64,000 nt of DNA from Brachypodium distachyon (Eukaryota > Streptophyta > Magnoliopsida > Poales > Poaceae), in assembly GCF_000005505.3 (NCBI RefSeq), contig NC_016135.3, positions 6,217,501 through 6,281,500 on the forward strand, written 5' to 3'. Every line of letters starts with the position of its first letter. Position 1 is the stretch's first letter. The position numbers and the translations under genes are program-made. Positions 54,801-64,000 of this stretch are shown piece by piece. The notes under the pieces are model-generated. The model searched no databases. It saw nothing but the letters and a program-made list of their open reading frames with translations, and was not told where the DNA came from.

Positions 54801-56162
54801 GTTTTTTTTACTTTTCTTTGTATGGGCATGACATAAGTTCAGATCAGTTGGCAGCCCGTGTGTCTGATTTGTATATGTTTCTTCATAAAGAGATACTTAA
54901 GCATATATCCATACTGGTTGTTATAACCCTTTTTTTTCCAGAAGCACCTGAAAAACATGCTGGATCTGAGGGTCAAGTGGACAACTTTGATTGTGAAGAT
55001 ATTGATGATGAGGAAGAGGAGGATAAGGAGGAATCAGATGGTTATGATTCTCCACCTATGGTATGTCCTACTTTCACCAATATCCCATGTGTGCTGCAGA
55101 AACTAATCCTTTACTATATCTATGTAGGCAGAGGATGTTCGTGATTTCTCTTTACATGATTCATGTATCCTTTTTGGTACAGTCCATTGATCAATTTTGA
55201 TTTCTCATAGAAAAGAAGTCATACTTTGTTCATGTTTTATGTTCATTTCTCCTGGCATGGGTGATGCTGATTGACGTTCCTTTTTTGTCTCTCCTGGGAT
55301 ACTATGGAGGGATGACAGTAAAAAATATTATGTTGGTTAACAAAGAAAACAATACAACCCCACTGTCCTACCGTTTCACTCGCATTCTGCAGTAATTAAT
55401 TCATATACACAGGAAATGTTGGATGTCAATAATTGATTAATGTGCATTGACAGGCTCATGGCACAACTAGGTAACTTGTATAGTTGTATGTGACTAATCC
55501 GTGATACAATATAGTGCCCTGATTTTGGTATGTTATTAAATCTTTATTTTTCCCAGATTGAATGTTGGATGTCATTACATCTTTGCGTTGTCCAGATTGA
55601 ATGTCAGTTTTGTTATGTTTCAAAGGCAACACAATTTCACCAAGAGTTTTCAGTTTTCTGTTGGGGGAGCAAAGAATAGACAAACCAAACTAGTTCTGGT
55701 TGCTTAGAGCGCACTGGTTGGTTTTCTTTCTTTTGAATTTCAAAATTTCAAGTTATTGAATTATAGATTTGTGGTTGTAGTATAAACAGAAGCAGTACTA
55801 GAGTTGCAGTATCTCGGCCAGTAACTGACTTTTTTTTCTCAACCCTTGATTCAGCTTTTACATCGTTAATGTATGAATGTTCGAAGTTGAATTATGTGTA
55901 TTGAGTACTGACAACATAATATGTTATGTCTCAATCCACTATTTCATGGACGAGGTCCCAAATTGTTTTCCTATCAAATGTATCAGACACAATTGGAGAA
56001 GGCTTTCCCACTGGATACCTTGATGGGGTGTTGCGCAGCTTTCCAGTGAATGAAGACGGACAGATCAAGTTAGGTGATGCCCTTAATAATACAGAAGGAA
56101 GTGATGGGGAATTTGAAATTTTTGAACAGCCCAGTGACGATGAAGAGTATTCTGATGGTTAA
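42815..56162 (+). CDS. GTF3C5: General transcription factor 3C polypeptide 5 (TFIIIC subunit, tau95-like)
   Basis: Fourteen exons join in frame to 553 codons plus stop: 42815-42991, 43084-43267, 43749-43847, 43942-44032, 44161-44227, 45604-45646, 46026-46197, 46311-46409, 47724-47789, 48714-48849, 54149-54344, 54942-55060, 55128-55164 and 55987-56162. Family landmarks in order are AFAVHYPGYPSSPARAAHTL, LELRFRPEDPYCHPAFGE, GMADFQHVVPV, MLIPPLFSIKDSPTKIA, EPTLALSFDI, PKKINWEDHIPKKSPEWGW, AGYYFSTGPFGKFWIRKEYD, MPSKSFIFLQLFELKDDFIQ, GWFSKPMIKILRSQLSIR, an acidic run (DIDDEEEEDKEESD) and GEGFPTGYLDGVLRSFP. TFIIIC5 is part of TFIIIC, which binds the A/B boxes of tRNA genes and recruits TFIIIB and Pol III in the nucleus. 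Introns 6 and 13 look U12-type. Intron 10 holds a Mutator-like and a copia element. All other junctions are GT-AG. Confidence 0.94.
45647..46025 (+). other. U12-type AT-AC intron (TFIIIC5 intron 6)
   Basis: The exon end ATTCAAG is followed by ATATCCTTTTTT, the exact U12 5' splice-site consensus, and no GT donor gives a continuous frame. The intron ends GCATTTAC before CTGTTCCTAAG. A branch-site match TTCCTTGAG (46007-46015) places its A 11 nt before the 3' splice site, in the narrow U12 window. Using these borders gives FDIQ-A-VPKKINWED in frame, matching the protein family. Confidence 0.9.
46472..46702. mobile_element. Stowaway MITE with long inverted arms in TFIIIC5 intron 8
   Basis: The outer 75-80 bp arms are inverted copies. 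The left arm contains AGACTTTGACCAAGAATTAC and the right arm GTAATTCTTGGTCAAAACCA. The termini are CCCCCTCTTCTCAATAAATGG and CCATGTATTGAGGAAAGTATGGAG, flanked by TA. Confidence 0.85.
48890..50473. mobile_element. Non-autonomous Mutator-like element (possible Pack-MULE) in TFIIIC5 intron 10
   Basis: Long terminal inverted repeats of about 165 bp start GGCGACGTATCCAGTGAAAA at 48890 and end with the inverse at 50473. They share the block AGATGTGGTCCAGATC. A perfect 9-bp target duplication TTTATTACC flanks it (48881-48889, 50474-50482), diagnostic of Mutator. There is no transposase. The interior (49100-49500 and 49840-50290) is GC-rich with many unrelated ORFs on both strands, like host sequence captured by Pack-MULEs, but I recognise no parent gene. 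Confidence 0.93.
51460..53760 (+). pseudogene. Degenerate copia Gag-Pol
   Basis: The Gag start (GVNYNDFVLHMRLHIRRLRHW) is at about 51472-51540. The RT domain (52560-53140) shows HAIAEDLAALERTGMWDLVS-like residues in a neighbouring frame, then KWVYTVRTCSDGSLEHYKVC, DETFAPMAHMTTVCTLLR and SQLDANNAFLNSELREEVNV, and finally SLHGLKQAPRACF. The catalytic YVDD block is destroyed near 53100. RNase H ends with ALLTAEVTWLRWLLADFGV at 53764-53820. Integrase is not recognisable between 51900 and 52500. Many stops and shifts show it is old. Confidence 0.85.
53883..53989. mobile_element. Stowaway MITE inside the copia 3' LTR
   Basis: CTCCCTCCGTCCCATATTAG on the left, ATTGAATGGAGGGAG on the right, 107 bp, with TA on both sides (53881-53882, 53990-53991). 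The 5' LTR has GTATTTGTATATATATACTGG at the matching point without the insert, which proves insertion after the LTRs formed. Confidence 0.92.
55165..55986 (+). other. Probable U12-type GT-AG intron (TFIIIC5 intron 13)
   Basis: Exon 13 ends GATTCAT and the intron starts GTATCCTTTTT, a perfect match to the GT form of the U12 5' splice site. The intron ends TATCAG before ACACAATTGG, keeping the frame (HDSYTIGEGFPTGYL). A weak branch match TTCCTATCA (55968-55976) lies 10-13 nt before the 3' splice site. The branch site fits less well than that of intron 6, so U2-type splicing is not excluded. Confidence 0.6.
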
Positions 56163-56399
56163 TAGAGCTTTTGGGGGGAGTAGCAAGCTATGCTCAAGTT
56201 GGATCAACGATGGTTTAAAAAAAAAAAGAAGTTGGATCGACGAGCTATCAAGTTAGGTGATGCCCTTGATATACTGAAGGAAGTGATGGGGAATTTGAAA
56301 CTTTTGAACAGCCCAGTGACGATGAACGGTATTTTCTGATGGTTAGTAGTAGGGCTTTTTGGGGGAGTAGCAAGCTATGCTCAAGTTGGATCTACGATG
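56063..56399 (+). repeat. Local duplication of the TFIIIC5 3' end (2 x ~150 bp)
   Basis: Copy 1 (56063-56212) contains the last ~32 codons of exon 14, the stop and early 3' UTR. Copy 2 (56247-56399) repeats it with about a dozen changes: ATCAAGTTAGGTGATGCCCTT, GAACAGCCCAGTGACGATGA and GTAGCAAGCTATGCTCAAG are shared. A one-base deletion in copy 2 breaks its frame. The linker 56213-56246 ends with a third partial GTTGGATCGACGAG. Confidence 0.9.
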
Positions 56400-56435
56400 C
56401 ATTATTTTATTTGGTATCAATGTACTATTGGAGTA

Positions 56436-56544
56436 TTCCGTTCCATAATTTTTATCGAAAAATACCATTTTTTAGATTTTTTTTAGAAATAGATATATCC
56501 ATATTTGAAAAAAAATTGAGGCAAGAATTATGAGAAGGAGGGAG
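56436..56544. mobile_element. Stowaway MITE
   Basis: TTCCGTTCCATAATTTTTATCG to CAAGAATTATGAGAAGGAGGGAG (trimmed), between TA dinucleotides. The interior has AGATATATCCATATTTG. Confidence 0.8.
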
Positions 56545-56976
56545 TACATCGACTCTCTCCTGAATTTAGGATCCATTGTCTAAAAGCTTGTTTAGCAGGT
56601 TGTTTATATATCTATGCACTTCGATGAAGCTATGTATTGTAGCCTTGTTCTTATGAGATACGGAGTATATGATACTGGATGGCATGGAGACAAGGAAGTT
56701 AACTGCTTCCTCGTGAATGTGTATAAAAATCTATATATACAATAGAACCGGCAGCTGTTTCTTTATCGATTTCTCTTTAAGTTGATGTGACTTGTTTGAG
56801 GAATCGATATTAGTATTATGATTTGTTATTTTCTATCGCATTTTTGTTGAGGAATGCTGTTGCCATTGTTTTTCGGCAAACAAGGAGCTGCATTGCTTTT
56901 CTCGGATGCAGTAGGGAGCCACCACGTTCATAGAGGCCCAGCAAAGTTGCACGCGTTAAGTATTTCCTCCGTTGCA

Positions 56977-57084
56977 CTCCCTCCGTCTCATAAGTGATTT
57001 TCTATCGCGTATCTAGACGTTTTTTAAGTATAGATATATTCATATTTGGAAAAATTTGAATCACTTACTATGCGACGGAGGGAG
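56977..57084. mobile_element. Stowaway MITE
   Basis: CTCCCTCCGTCTCATAAGTGA and TCACTTACTATGCGACGGAG (then GGAG) form inverted ends in 108 bp. TA follows the right end. Confidence 0.85.
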
Positions 57085-57100
57085 TACAACACAACTCATA

Positions 57101-57189
57101 TTTCCTCCGTCTTGTATTAAGTGACTCAAATTTATCTAAATATGAATGTATCTAAAAAGTGTATGTCATTTAATATGGGACGGAGAGAG
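57101..57189. mobile_element. Stowaway MITE, adjacent copy
   Basis: TTTCCTCCGTCTTGTATTAAG on the left and TTTAATATGGGACGGAGAGAG on the right, 89 bp, immediately after the previous element. Confidence 0.8.
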
Positions 57190-57993
57190 TATACTTTTAT
57201 TTTCATTTGTTTCACAATACATCTTATTTTTCTCTTAACACCCGCATGCGGCTAATAACTAATCACATCTATTTACTTTTGGTGCAATATGAGTAGTTAG
57301 GCATTTGAAACGAGAGCTATTTTGATCGAAGTGACAAATCTATGTGAGTTGTTTTTTGAAACGAAGATGTTCGGGGGCGCTTGAGCTGCATGTGTGCGTG
57401 AGCGAGACGAATGACGGCTGACCGGAAGGGTGAAACGAAGGAAAGGCAGCGCCTGATGAAGCCGATCCAGGATTGAGCTCCAAGCTCAGGGATAGCAGGA
57501 GGGCAAGCTGCGATTGAGCGCGAGACAAGAGCACACAGGTATTGAGCTCTGCCAAACTACCGCTTGGTGTCGTGGAGATGTTCGGGGGCGCTTCTTCTTG
57601 GTGGTGTGGTGGCCGGAGGAAGCTCGGCACGCCGGGAATACGAAGTGACGGCGGCGGCGTTCAGGCTGCGGCGGCGTGCATCAGGATAGATTGAGAGACG
57701 TAACATGAAGATAAAGTAACCCGAGGGGTTATCCGTAAATTTCTGATTAAGTGACTCAGCTTACCATCCCATCTTCCATCCACATCGTTCATTCTCCATC
57801 CGACGTTCCAAAATTAAAGTTTGCGCGTTTTCACTCAATACCATTTTCCACTGGATATTTCTCCTGGAAGTAGTGAGATGTATAAAGCCTGACTAAATCT
57901 TCGCTCGCTGATACTCTCTCAGGCGGAGCCTAGGCACAGTTCAAAGTTATTTTTAAGAGTCAACTGTATGAGTTTTGTCCCTCAACTTTTATA
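57190..57993. other. Intergenic, nothing recognised
   Basis: The segment GATGTTCGGGGGCGCTT occurs twice (57366 and 57578), flanking about 200 bp. A minus ORF of 96 codons (57630-57340) has no known domain. Confidence 0.35.
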
Positions 57994-58074
57994 CTCGTTC
58001 CGTCCCAAAATAAGTGATGTTGATTTATATAAGAATATATAAAAATTCAAGTCACTTATTTGATACGGAAGGAG
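57994..58074. mobile_element. Stowaway MITE
   Basis: CTCGTTCCGTCCCAAAATAAG and CTTATTTGATACGGAAGGAG form inverted ends, with TA on each side, 81 bp. Confidence 0.85.
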
Positions 58075-58999
58075 TATTTAACTTCACTCTGAACTGAAAA
58101 GTTGTTAGCAGGTCTTTTAAGTTGCCATATCATAATAGGTTCGGCCAAGGCTGGGCGCCATCGTTAAGGATGAGATTTACACCAAAAGAATAGAGAGTTA
58201 AAACCTCTGCTTTTGCAATAGTTGAAGCACAAAAATATGCTTTTCTTTTCTAATAGCACTTCCTTGCCCACCTCAAAGATCATGTCACACAAGTCAAATT
58301 GACTCCCTCATGGTCATTCCAAGAAAGGTGCCGGTTAGCAAAGTATATTTCTCTCAAAATTATTGAATCAATAACTTATTGCTACCTCCATTCTTGAATA
58401 TGAGTGTTCTCTCCATTCTTTGGAGGAGGGTGTTTTTTTTTTAGCACTTGAAGGATGGTATTTTTCCCCCCTCTACTTTGGTTTAGGTAGTGCTGAGACT
58501 TTTTTTGGCCCAAGTGTGACTAAAGTGCTCATGCTTCGGTTTAGGAAGTACTATCTATTAAATTGGAGTTGGTGGTGATGGTTGGACTCGGTAAGTCAGC
58601 TTCGTTAAAATTATAACCAATATGTCATTGTCCGTTATTTTCTCTCTCTCCCGTCTTATTCACTATTCCTTCGTCAAGCAAGCAAACCCAAGCCCCCCAA
58701 GCCCGATGTGTGGGGCGTGCCCGCCTCCGAGCAAAGCCCCCAGGCCGCTGCCCGCTTCCCCTGCTCTCCCACCACCACCGCCGCCGCGAGTCGTCTGACC
58801 CCTTCCCGGCTCCGCCAACCACCTGCGCGGCCTCCTTCGTCTGGCCGCCACCAGTCGCCCTTCTCATAAAATATGACATAATACTTGTATCCCTAGATTC
58901 GTTATCAAAAGTACTTCATAATGCTCGTGGTTTCATGTCATACAAATCACACCTTAACATAGTAATTTGTGATCAAAGCCTTGTCTTAACGAAAGCTTT
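58075..58999. other. Intergenic with a GC-rich island and a MITE fragment
   Basis: Bases 58675-58860 are GC-rich with ORFs on both strands and no recognisable domain. Bases 58862-59005 (ATCACACCTTAACATAGTAATT, ATCAAAGCCTTGTCTTAACGA) are related to one arm of the MITE at 46472-46702. Confidence 0.4.
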
Positions 59000-60215
59000 T
59001 GTTTTTTGAGGAAAGGCCATCATGGCTAGCTTTATTACGGCTTAAATCAAAGTTACATCGTCAATAAGAAGAGGTAACAGAAAACTAGGAGGATTGTCCA
59101 ACCACAAACTCGGTGGATCAATTCTCGCCGGCTCATGAGCAACCTGATTTGCCTCTCTAGGACAATGCTCTATGATAACATTTTCGAACTCCTTTAGAGC
59201 CTCTAGGCAGTCAATATAAACTGCAGGCAGCAGATGAAGAAGGCAGTTGATCGCTTGTCATTTCTTTTACCACGTCAATGCAATCCGATTGTATGACCAA
59301 CCTCGAGCATCCGACACTGCTTGCCAGATGAATACCTCTTTGGAGCGCCATAGCCTCCGCCATTGTTGCATCATAGACAACCGAAATCACATTGTTTGCG
59401 GCTGCTACAGAATTGCCACTAGCATCATGTATGACTGCACCAGTCGGCCGTTGCATTCCACTAGATTTTGAGAAAGCCTGACGTCAAGGCTTGGATTGCC
59501 AAAGCTGAACGTGTTGCAGGTTGAATCAATTCTCCTTTCATCTTTTGTCTTCTCTCCCACCATATGTACCAGCTTGCCACCGCTACAAGCTCAGAATTAA
59601 GCACTGGAGTCATGTAAGCTTTCCGTGCATAGCTACCACCCAGGAGATCTTCAAGAACCGAGGATCTAGCTCGGTCTGTAGTCAGGCTTCTGGCAATTAG
59701 ATCATTAAGACCAAGGGCTGTCTACACTTCCTTTGCCCGCGTACAGGTAAACAGAACATGCCGAAGATCCTCAGCCTCCATAACGCAGGTAGGGAATTGG
59801 GAACTAACCGGAATATGCCTGTTAGCCTTAGCCAAAACCGCGAGACACGGGACTGTATTGTACAATCCTTTCCAAGCAAATATTTTTACTTTTGCTGGTA
59901 CTTTCAAACGCCATAGCTTCTTCCAGGTGGGGTGCACCAGCCCCATGAGTACGCCAGAGCTTCTTGCCATGTTGGTGTTCCCATTCGACATGGTATGCTG
60001 AACGAACAGAAAAAATCCCCGATTTATTATGGTGCCAGGCAACAAAATCTTCAATATTTGATCGAGCAATGGGGACTTGCAAAATTCGCTGAGCATCAAT
60101 GGGCCAAAAAATGTCGTTGATAAGATCTACATCCCATGATCCCGAGACTGGATCAATCAGCTCACTGACCTTTGAGAGAACTGTATTCCCTCTTCTTATC
60201 ACTCCCGTTATGACT
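59000..60215 (-). pseudogene. LINE fragment: zinc-binding domain and RNase H
   Basis: On the minus strand the order is NIEDFVAWHHNKSGIFSVRS (about 60060-60000), then WKKLWRLKVPAKVKIFAWKG (59930-59870), and ETRHVLFTC-like zinc-binding residues (DLRHVLFTCTRAKEV, ending 59722). RNase H follows with AVIHDASGNSVAA, AEAMALQRGIHLASSVGCS and IQSDCIDVVKEM (59456-59211). The plus-strand border near 59000 (TTTTGTTTTTTGAGGAAAGG) is the inverse of a LINE tail. Frameshifts between the parts show it is dead. Confidence 0.88.
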
Positions 60216-60227
60216 CCTTTGAGTATC

Positions 60228-60897
60228 CTTAATGTCTATAAAGTTCATCCTCGCTTAGTGTAATTAATGTTTGCAAGCTCAAAGCACAGCTCTGCACGTC
60301 ACCAGAAATGTTCAGTCGATTGGATGAAGTTTATATGGTTCAGATTCACTCTCTAGGCGTCCTCAGTTTTTTTTGTTTCCTGCTTGATCCAGCCCTGTTA
60401 GTGGTGTATCCCGAGAAGGCCCAGCCCATGTCAAGGATGCAGGAGTCTACACTGGGCTCTGGGCCGATGTTCCATTTGCACCCAAAAAACGTCCAGTTGC
60501 ACAAAAAAAAAGAATTGTTGTGACTGTTGGTTGTATGCACGGGAAAGGGAGGAAGAGGAATTCTTAATCTCTATAAAGTTCATCCCCACTTAGTGTAGTT
60601 AATGTTTGCAAGCTGAAAGCATAGTTCTCCACGTCACCATAAATGTTCAGTCCATTGGATGAAGTTTATACGGTTCAGATTCACTCTCTAGACGTCCTCA
60701 TTTTTCTTTCTTTCTGCTTGATCCAGCCCTGTTAGTGGCGTATCCAGAGAAGGCCCAGCCCATGTCAAGGATGCAAGAGTCTGCACTGGACTCTGGGCCG
60801 ATGTTCCACTTGCACCCAAAAAACGTCCAATTGCACAAAAAAAAAGAATCACTGTGACTGTTGGTTGTACGCACGGGGAAGGGAGGAAGAGGAAGAG
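60228..60897. repeat. Tandem duplication, 2 x 335 bp
   Basis: Copy 1 (60228-60562) and copy 2 (60563-~60897) are about 93-95% alike by eye over their whole length, for example AGCCCATGTCAAGGATGCA, GGGCCGATGTTCCA and CCCAAAAAACGTCCA. They carry short ORFs only. Confidence 0.92.
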
Positions 60898-62189
60898 GGG
60901 ATCATGGTGCCCGCTGTGACGACCAGCCGCAGATCCGTCCTCTCGGCTGCTCCTTTTCAGATAACCTCTCATCTCCCGTGTAGCCGCTAACTTTATTTCT
61001 CCCTCAAACTCCAATCAATTCCACCATTACTTGCGGCAACTCCAATCAATTCCGCCATTAGTTGCGGCTGCGAAGAGGCACTCCGTCGATTTAATGGCTT
61101 TTAGGGATTCCATTGGCTATCTGTTGTGCTACAAACCGTATATGAGACCCCTCCATGTCCACTTCTCATTCGACAATTGTTGCCATTGCTCCTGATGTTT
61201 GCCGGGTGTGACAAAATTCCCCGAGCTTCTTCCGAGAATTTCACAGGTTTTTGGCTCATCTATGCTGACCCTTATCTCTTTCAATTCATTTGGAGGTGTT
61301 TTATTTGTATTTCCTCACTGCAGCCATTTTTTGGGTGGAGAAAATTTCCGCATCACGTAGTTGATTCCATCCAGCAAGGCTGCTTCTCAGGTGTGTATTC
61401 AGTATGCCCCGTTTTTCAGTCATTCTTCATGTTTAGTGGGCTGCAGAGAAGAAAAATTCAGTAGCAAATTATTTGGGTGAAGAAGATTTCGATTTGTAGT
61501 GTTTAATGTGCCTCTCCTCCTTGCAGCCATTTGTTGGGAGAAGAAGATTTCTACATCCCATAATAGATTTCATCGGCGAGGCTACTCCTGAGTACTGACG
61601 GTATTTCTTCGGCATGCCTCCTTTTTCAGTCGTTCTACATGTTGCCTTGCCCATTGTTGTGTTTTACATTTGTTTGCCAGCATTAGGCAGCTATCGTGCC
61701 CACACAGATTTATGATTCCCTCTGTAGCCTAGACCTCCCAATAGTGCCTTTTGTTTTATTTACAAGTTCCTCGGCATGGATAGTGGAGAAAGTCTTCACA
61801 TTATACACCTCATCGTGGGGTTCCACGTGGACGAAGTGGCCGTCGGCGGTGCCAGACGTCACCCGTTGCAGTTCCTCAACCCGGTCAATCTGCTGCAGCA
61901 GGGTCTCGCCGTAGGCGTAGGCTTGCGATTACAGGTGGAGGTTAGTTCTCCATACATGAGTGCTCAGGCAAATGTTGCTCCATACTTCCTACACTCTATC
62001 CGGCCCATTCTTCTCTTCTCCTTGATGTAGATCAAGTGCAATCTAACACCCAACAGCCTCCGGCACGAACACGCTCCACTTCAGGCCCATCCATCGCACA
62101 AAATACATTCCTCTTTATGTACATCAAGTCAGTAATCAGAGGTGACACCTTGGCATGACCTCAATACATTCTTAACACTCCTTACAGGA
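60898..62189. other. Unrecognised; probably 5' part of the Helitron with captured sequence
   Basis: Two related blocks contain GCAGCCATTT-TTGGG and AGAAGATTTC / AGAAAATTTC (61320 and 61526). Bases 61776-61960 have a coding-like frame (LHIIHLIVGFHVDEVAVGGA) that may be captured exon sequence, unidentified. I could not place the Helitron 5' end. Confidence 0.3.
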
Positions 62190-63505
62190 ACAATTTTTAC
62201 GCCCTTATATCTTGGAGGCCCCAACATAATTGTACACATTGTGGTTCTTTCTTTTGGTATAACGAGCTTGTTCGTAGAGAGAGGCATACCTCGAATCCGA
62301 CATACAATTTGTGCTGCAAAGGAGGCAGCATCATCCTTCCACATTACGACCCACCTACACAGCCCCTCATGGATCTATTAACTTCACGGGATAGTGCGAT
62401 TTCAAATCACTTCTTTCAACATATTCGCCAGTACATTGCCATGTTCACTATGACTTCAATGGGGGCTAAGGTTATTGAATCTGTAAACGATGGTCATGGG
62501 CCATATGTTTTGAAGGTTAGTGGACAGGTTTGCCACTGGGTTGGTTCTTTGATTCCATCGCAAGGTCATCGTCCAGAATATGCTCAGCTCTACATCTTTG
62601 ATACAAACAATGAGGTTGCACACAGGATAAATGTTGTTTCTTCTCCTCGAGGCTCTTTTAATGCTAATGAAGACATTGTTAAATCTCTAATACAAATGCT
62701 TGACACACATAAATGGAGATACATCTGATCACTACTGTATTAGGCTATCTCTGCTCAATTGCCAGATCCAACAACTGATCCAGTAGGATATGAGGCAGTT
62801 TCTTCTTTATGATTCATGGTCCCTGTGGTGCTCTAAACCCGAACTCACCATGTATGTCTGACAACAAATGTTCCAAATTCAATCCTAAGGAATTTTGTGA
62901 AAAAACCCCCACTATAACAGAAAAAGGTTTTGCTCAATATGCTCGACCCAACAATGGGATAGTCGTAAACTGGAATGGAATTAACATTGACAACAGATTT
63001 GTTGTTCCTCACAATGTTGACTTAGTGGTAAAATATCATGCTCACATAAATGTGGAGAGGGTTAATCATGATGGTATGCACAAATATCTATTTAAATATG
63101 TCACAAAAGGCTTTTGACTGTTCAAGAGTTGGATTTTATAGAAGTTCCTCATGCTCGGGATCATCCAATGAAATAGACAATTATCTTGAATGCCGTTATG
63201 TCACCCCCCATGATGCAGCTTGGCGCACCTACTATGCTTCATGCACATCCCCCATATCAATATCATGATAATTACTTAGTTGTGTTTGCAAAGTTTTCAA
63301 TGATTTGTGGTGACTTCAGATGTATTTTACCACAACGATTATACCTGCAGCGTATTACGTCAAATAACTTCTTACACTATAAAAATATGTATGTTTTCTC
63401 TTCAATCCTTGCGATAATTTTACATAATGTTTCTTGAGAAATTTTGTTTTACCACATTCTATTTTCCCCTGCACGACCCGCAGCAACGCGTGGGGAATCC
63501 ACTAG
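62190..63505 (+). mobile_element. Helitron (Rep/helicase fragment and 3' terminus)
   Basis: The frame at 62309-62728 (CCKGGSIILP, FFQHIRQYIAMFTMTSMGAK, YAQLYIFDTNNEVAHRINVV) is the Helitron-like N-terminal domain. The frames at 62809-63117 and 63050-63268 (CSKFNPKEFCEKT, GFAQYARPNNG, NRFVVPHNVDLVVKYHAHIN, MHKYLFKYVTKGF, NYLECRYVTPHDAAWR) are the following Rep region. The 3' end shows the GC-rich hairpin CCCGCAGCAACGCGTGGGG and AATCCACTAG followed by T, the standard Helitron terminus. Stops, frameshifts and a large deletion before the terminus (no helicase domain) make it non-autonomous. Confidence 0.9.
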
Positions 63506-64000
63506 TATCCATAACGTATATGACATATTTCAAGGAACGGAGGGAGTATATTCATAACCTAGACATGAATAATGGGACGACCCATTGGGTATATCCATAA
63601 ATATAAACGTTGACACATAACTTAACTATCCAGGTCGGGTATCCATGAGCAGGCTTACTAAAAAAACATAACTTGTGATTTTGTTGACCCGTAGCAATGT
63701 ACAGGTTCCGTAGCCACGCACGGGCACACGTGCTGACGTGCTGGTTCTTTGGTACGTACCGGTTCGATCGCTTAAAATAAAATTACGTACCAGTTCGGTT
63801 CATCTTCCTCCTTCCATCGTCTTCCTCTTGTCCTCCTCCCTTCATATTCCTCCTGTACGGTGACTCTAGGGCAGTGGCTGAGGAGAAGGTGGTGAGATTT
63901 CTCCTTGAGTCGAGGCCATGGCTGACGAATACGACGACGCTGTCGAGCACGCGTATTCCACCGCCATCCTACCTTGGTCATCATCCTGTTCAAGGTTCAA
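63506..64000. other. Intergenic; possible start of a gene at the right edge
   Basis: The segment 63515-63550 resembles the right end of a Stowaway copy (GGAACGGAGGGAGTA). Near 63919 an ATG opens MADEYDDAVEHAYSTAILPW to the edge of the window after a CT-rich leader. It is too short to identify. Confidence 0.25.

Overview
This is a window of a grass (Poaceae) nuclear genome. The evidence is four plant genes with GT-AG introns, three of which align from memory with well-known grass proteins, set in a dense nest of grass-type transposable elements: Ty3/gypsy chromovirus, Tat-like gypsy, copia, CACTA, Mutator, Helitron, LINE, TRIM and Stowaway MITEs. The element mix suggests a Pooideae-like grass, but the species cannot be fixed from sequence alone.

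Layout. Bases 1-23433 are almost entirely transposons. A chromodomain Ty3/gypsy element (356-9535, TSD ACTCG) sits inside a minus-strand gypsy element (1-350, 9541-~11130). To its right lie a plus-strand Tat-like fragment that carries an antisense spliced ORF (11187-13982) and a 3' LTR (14797-15618). This fragment appears inserted in a minus-strand element whose 5' LTR is 15705-16523. Diverged repeats follow to about 20200. A complete 2.37-kb CACTA element (20269-22636) is nested in another CACTA whose 3' end is at 23433.

Bases 23434-39300 are genic. They hold an FPF1-like gene (24538-24861, minus), a group IId WRKY gene (32039-33156, minus, 3 exons) and a secreted acid/triacylglycerol lipase gene (35588-39119, minus, 9 exons). 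MITEs and LINE fragments lie between them. One intron of the lipase gene contains a miniature LTR retrotransposon (TRIM/SMART type).

Bases 39985-42008 are a 5'-truncated LINE split by a solo LTR with a perfect 5-bp TSD. Bases 42815-56162 are a complete 14-exon gene for TFIIIC subunit 5 (GTF3C5/tau95-like, 553 codons plus stop). It has an AT-AC intron with textbook U12 signals and a second intron with a U12-type 5' splice site. Its intron 10 is inflated by a Mutator-like element (48890-50473, 9-bp TSD) and a copia element (50792-54044). The end of the gene is locally duplicated just downstream.

Bases 56400-64000 are MITEs, a LINE fragment, a 335-bp tandem duplication and a Helitron with broken Rep/helicase ORFs that ends at 63505.

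The host genes do not form a pathway. They are a nuclear transcription factor (WRKY), a basal Pol III factor, a small FPF1-family protein and a secreted lipase. The most notable observations are the minor-spliceosome introns in the TFIIIC gene, the TRIM that supplies the sequence just upstream of a lipase 3' splice site, and the clear nesting history of the transposons. I found no evidence of a wholly new biological system.
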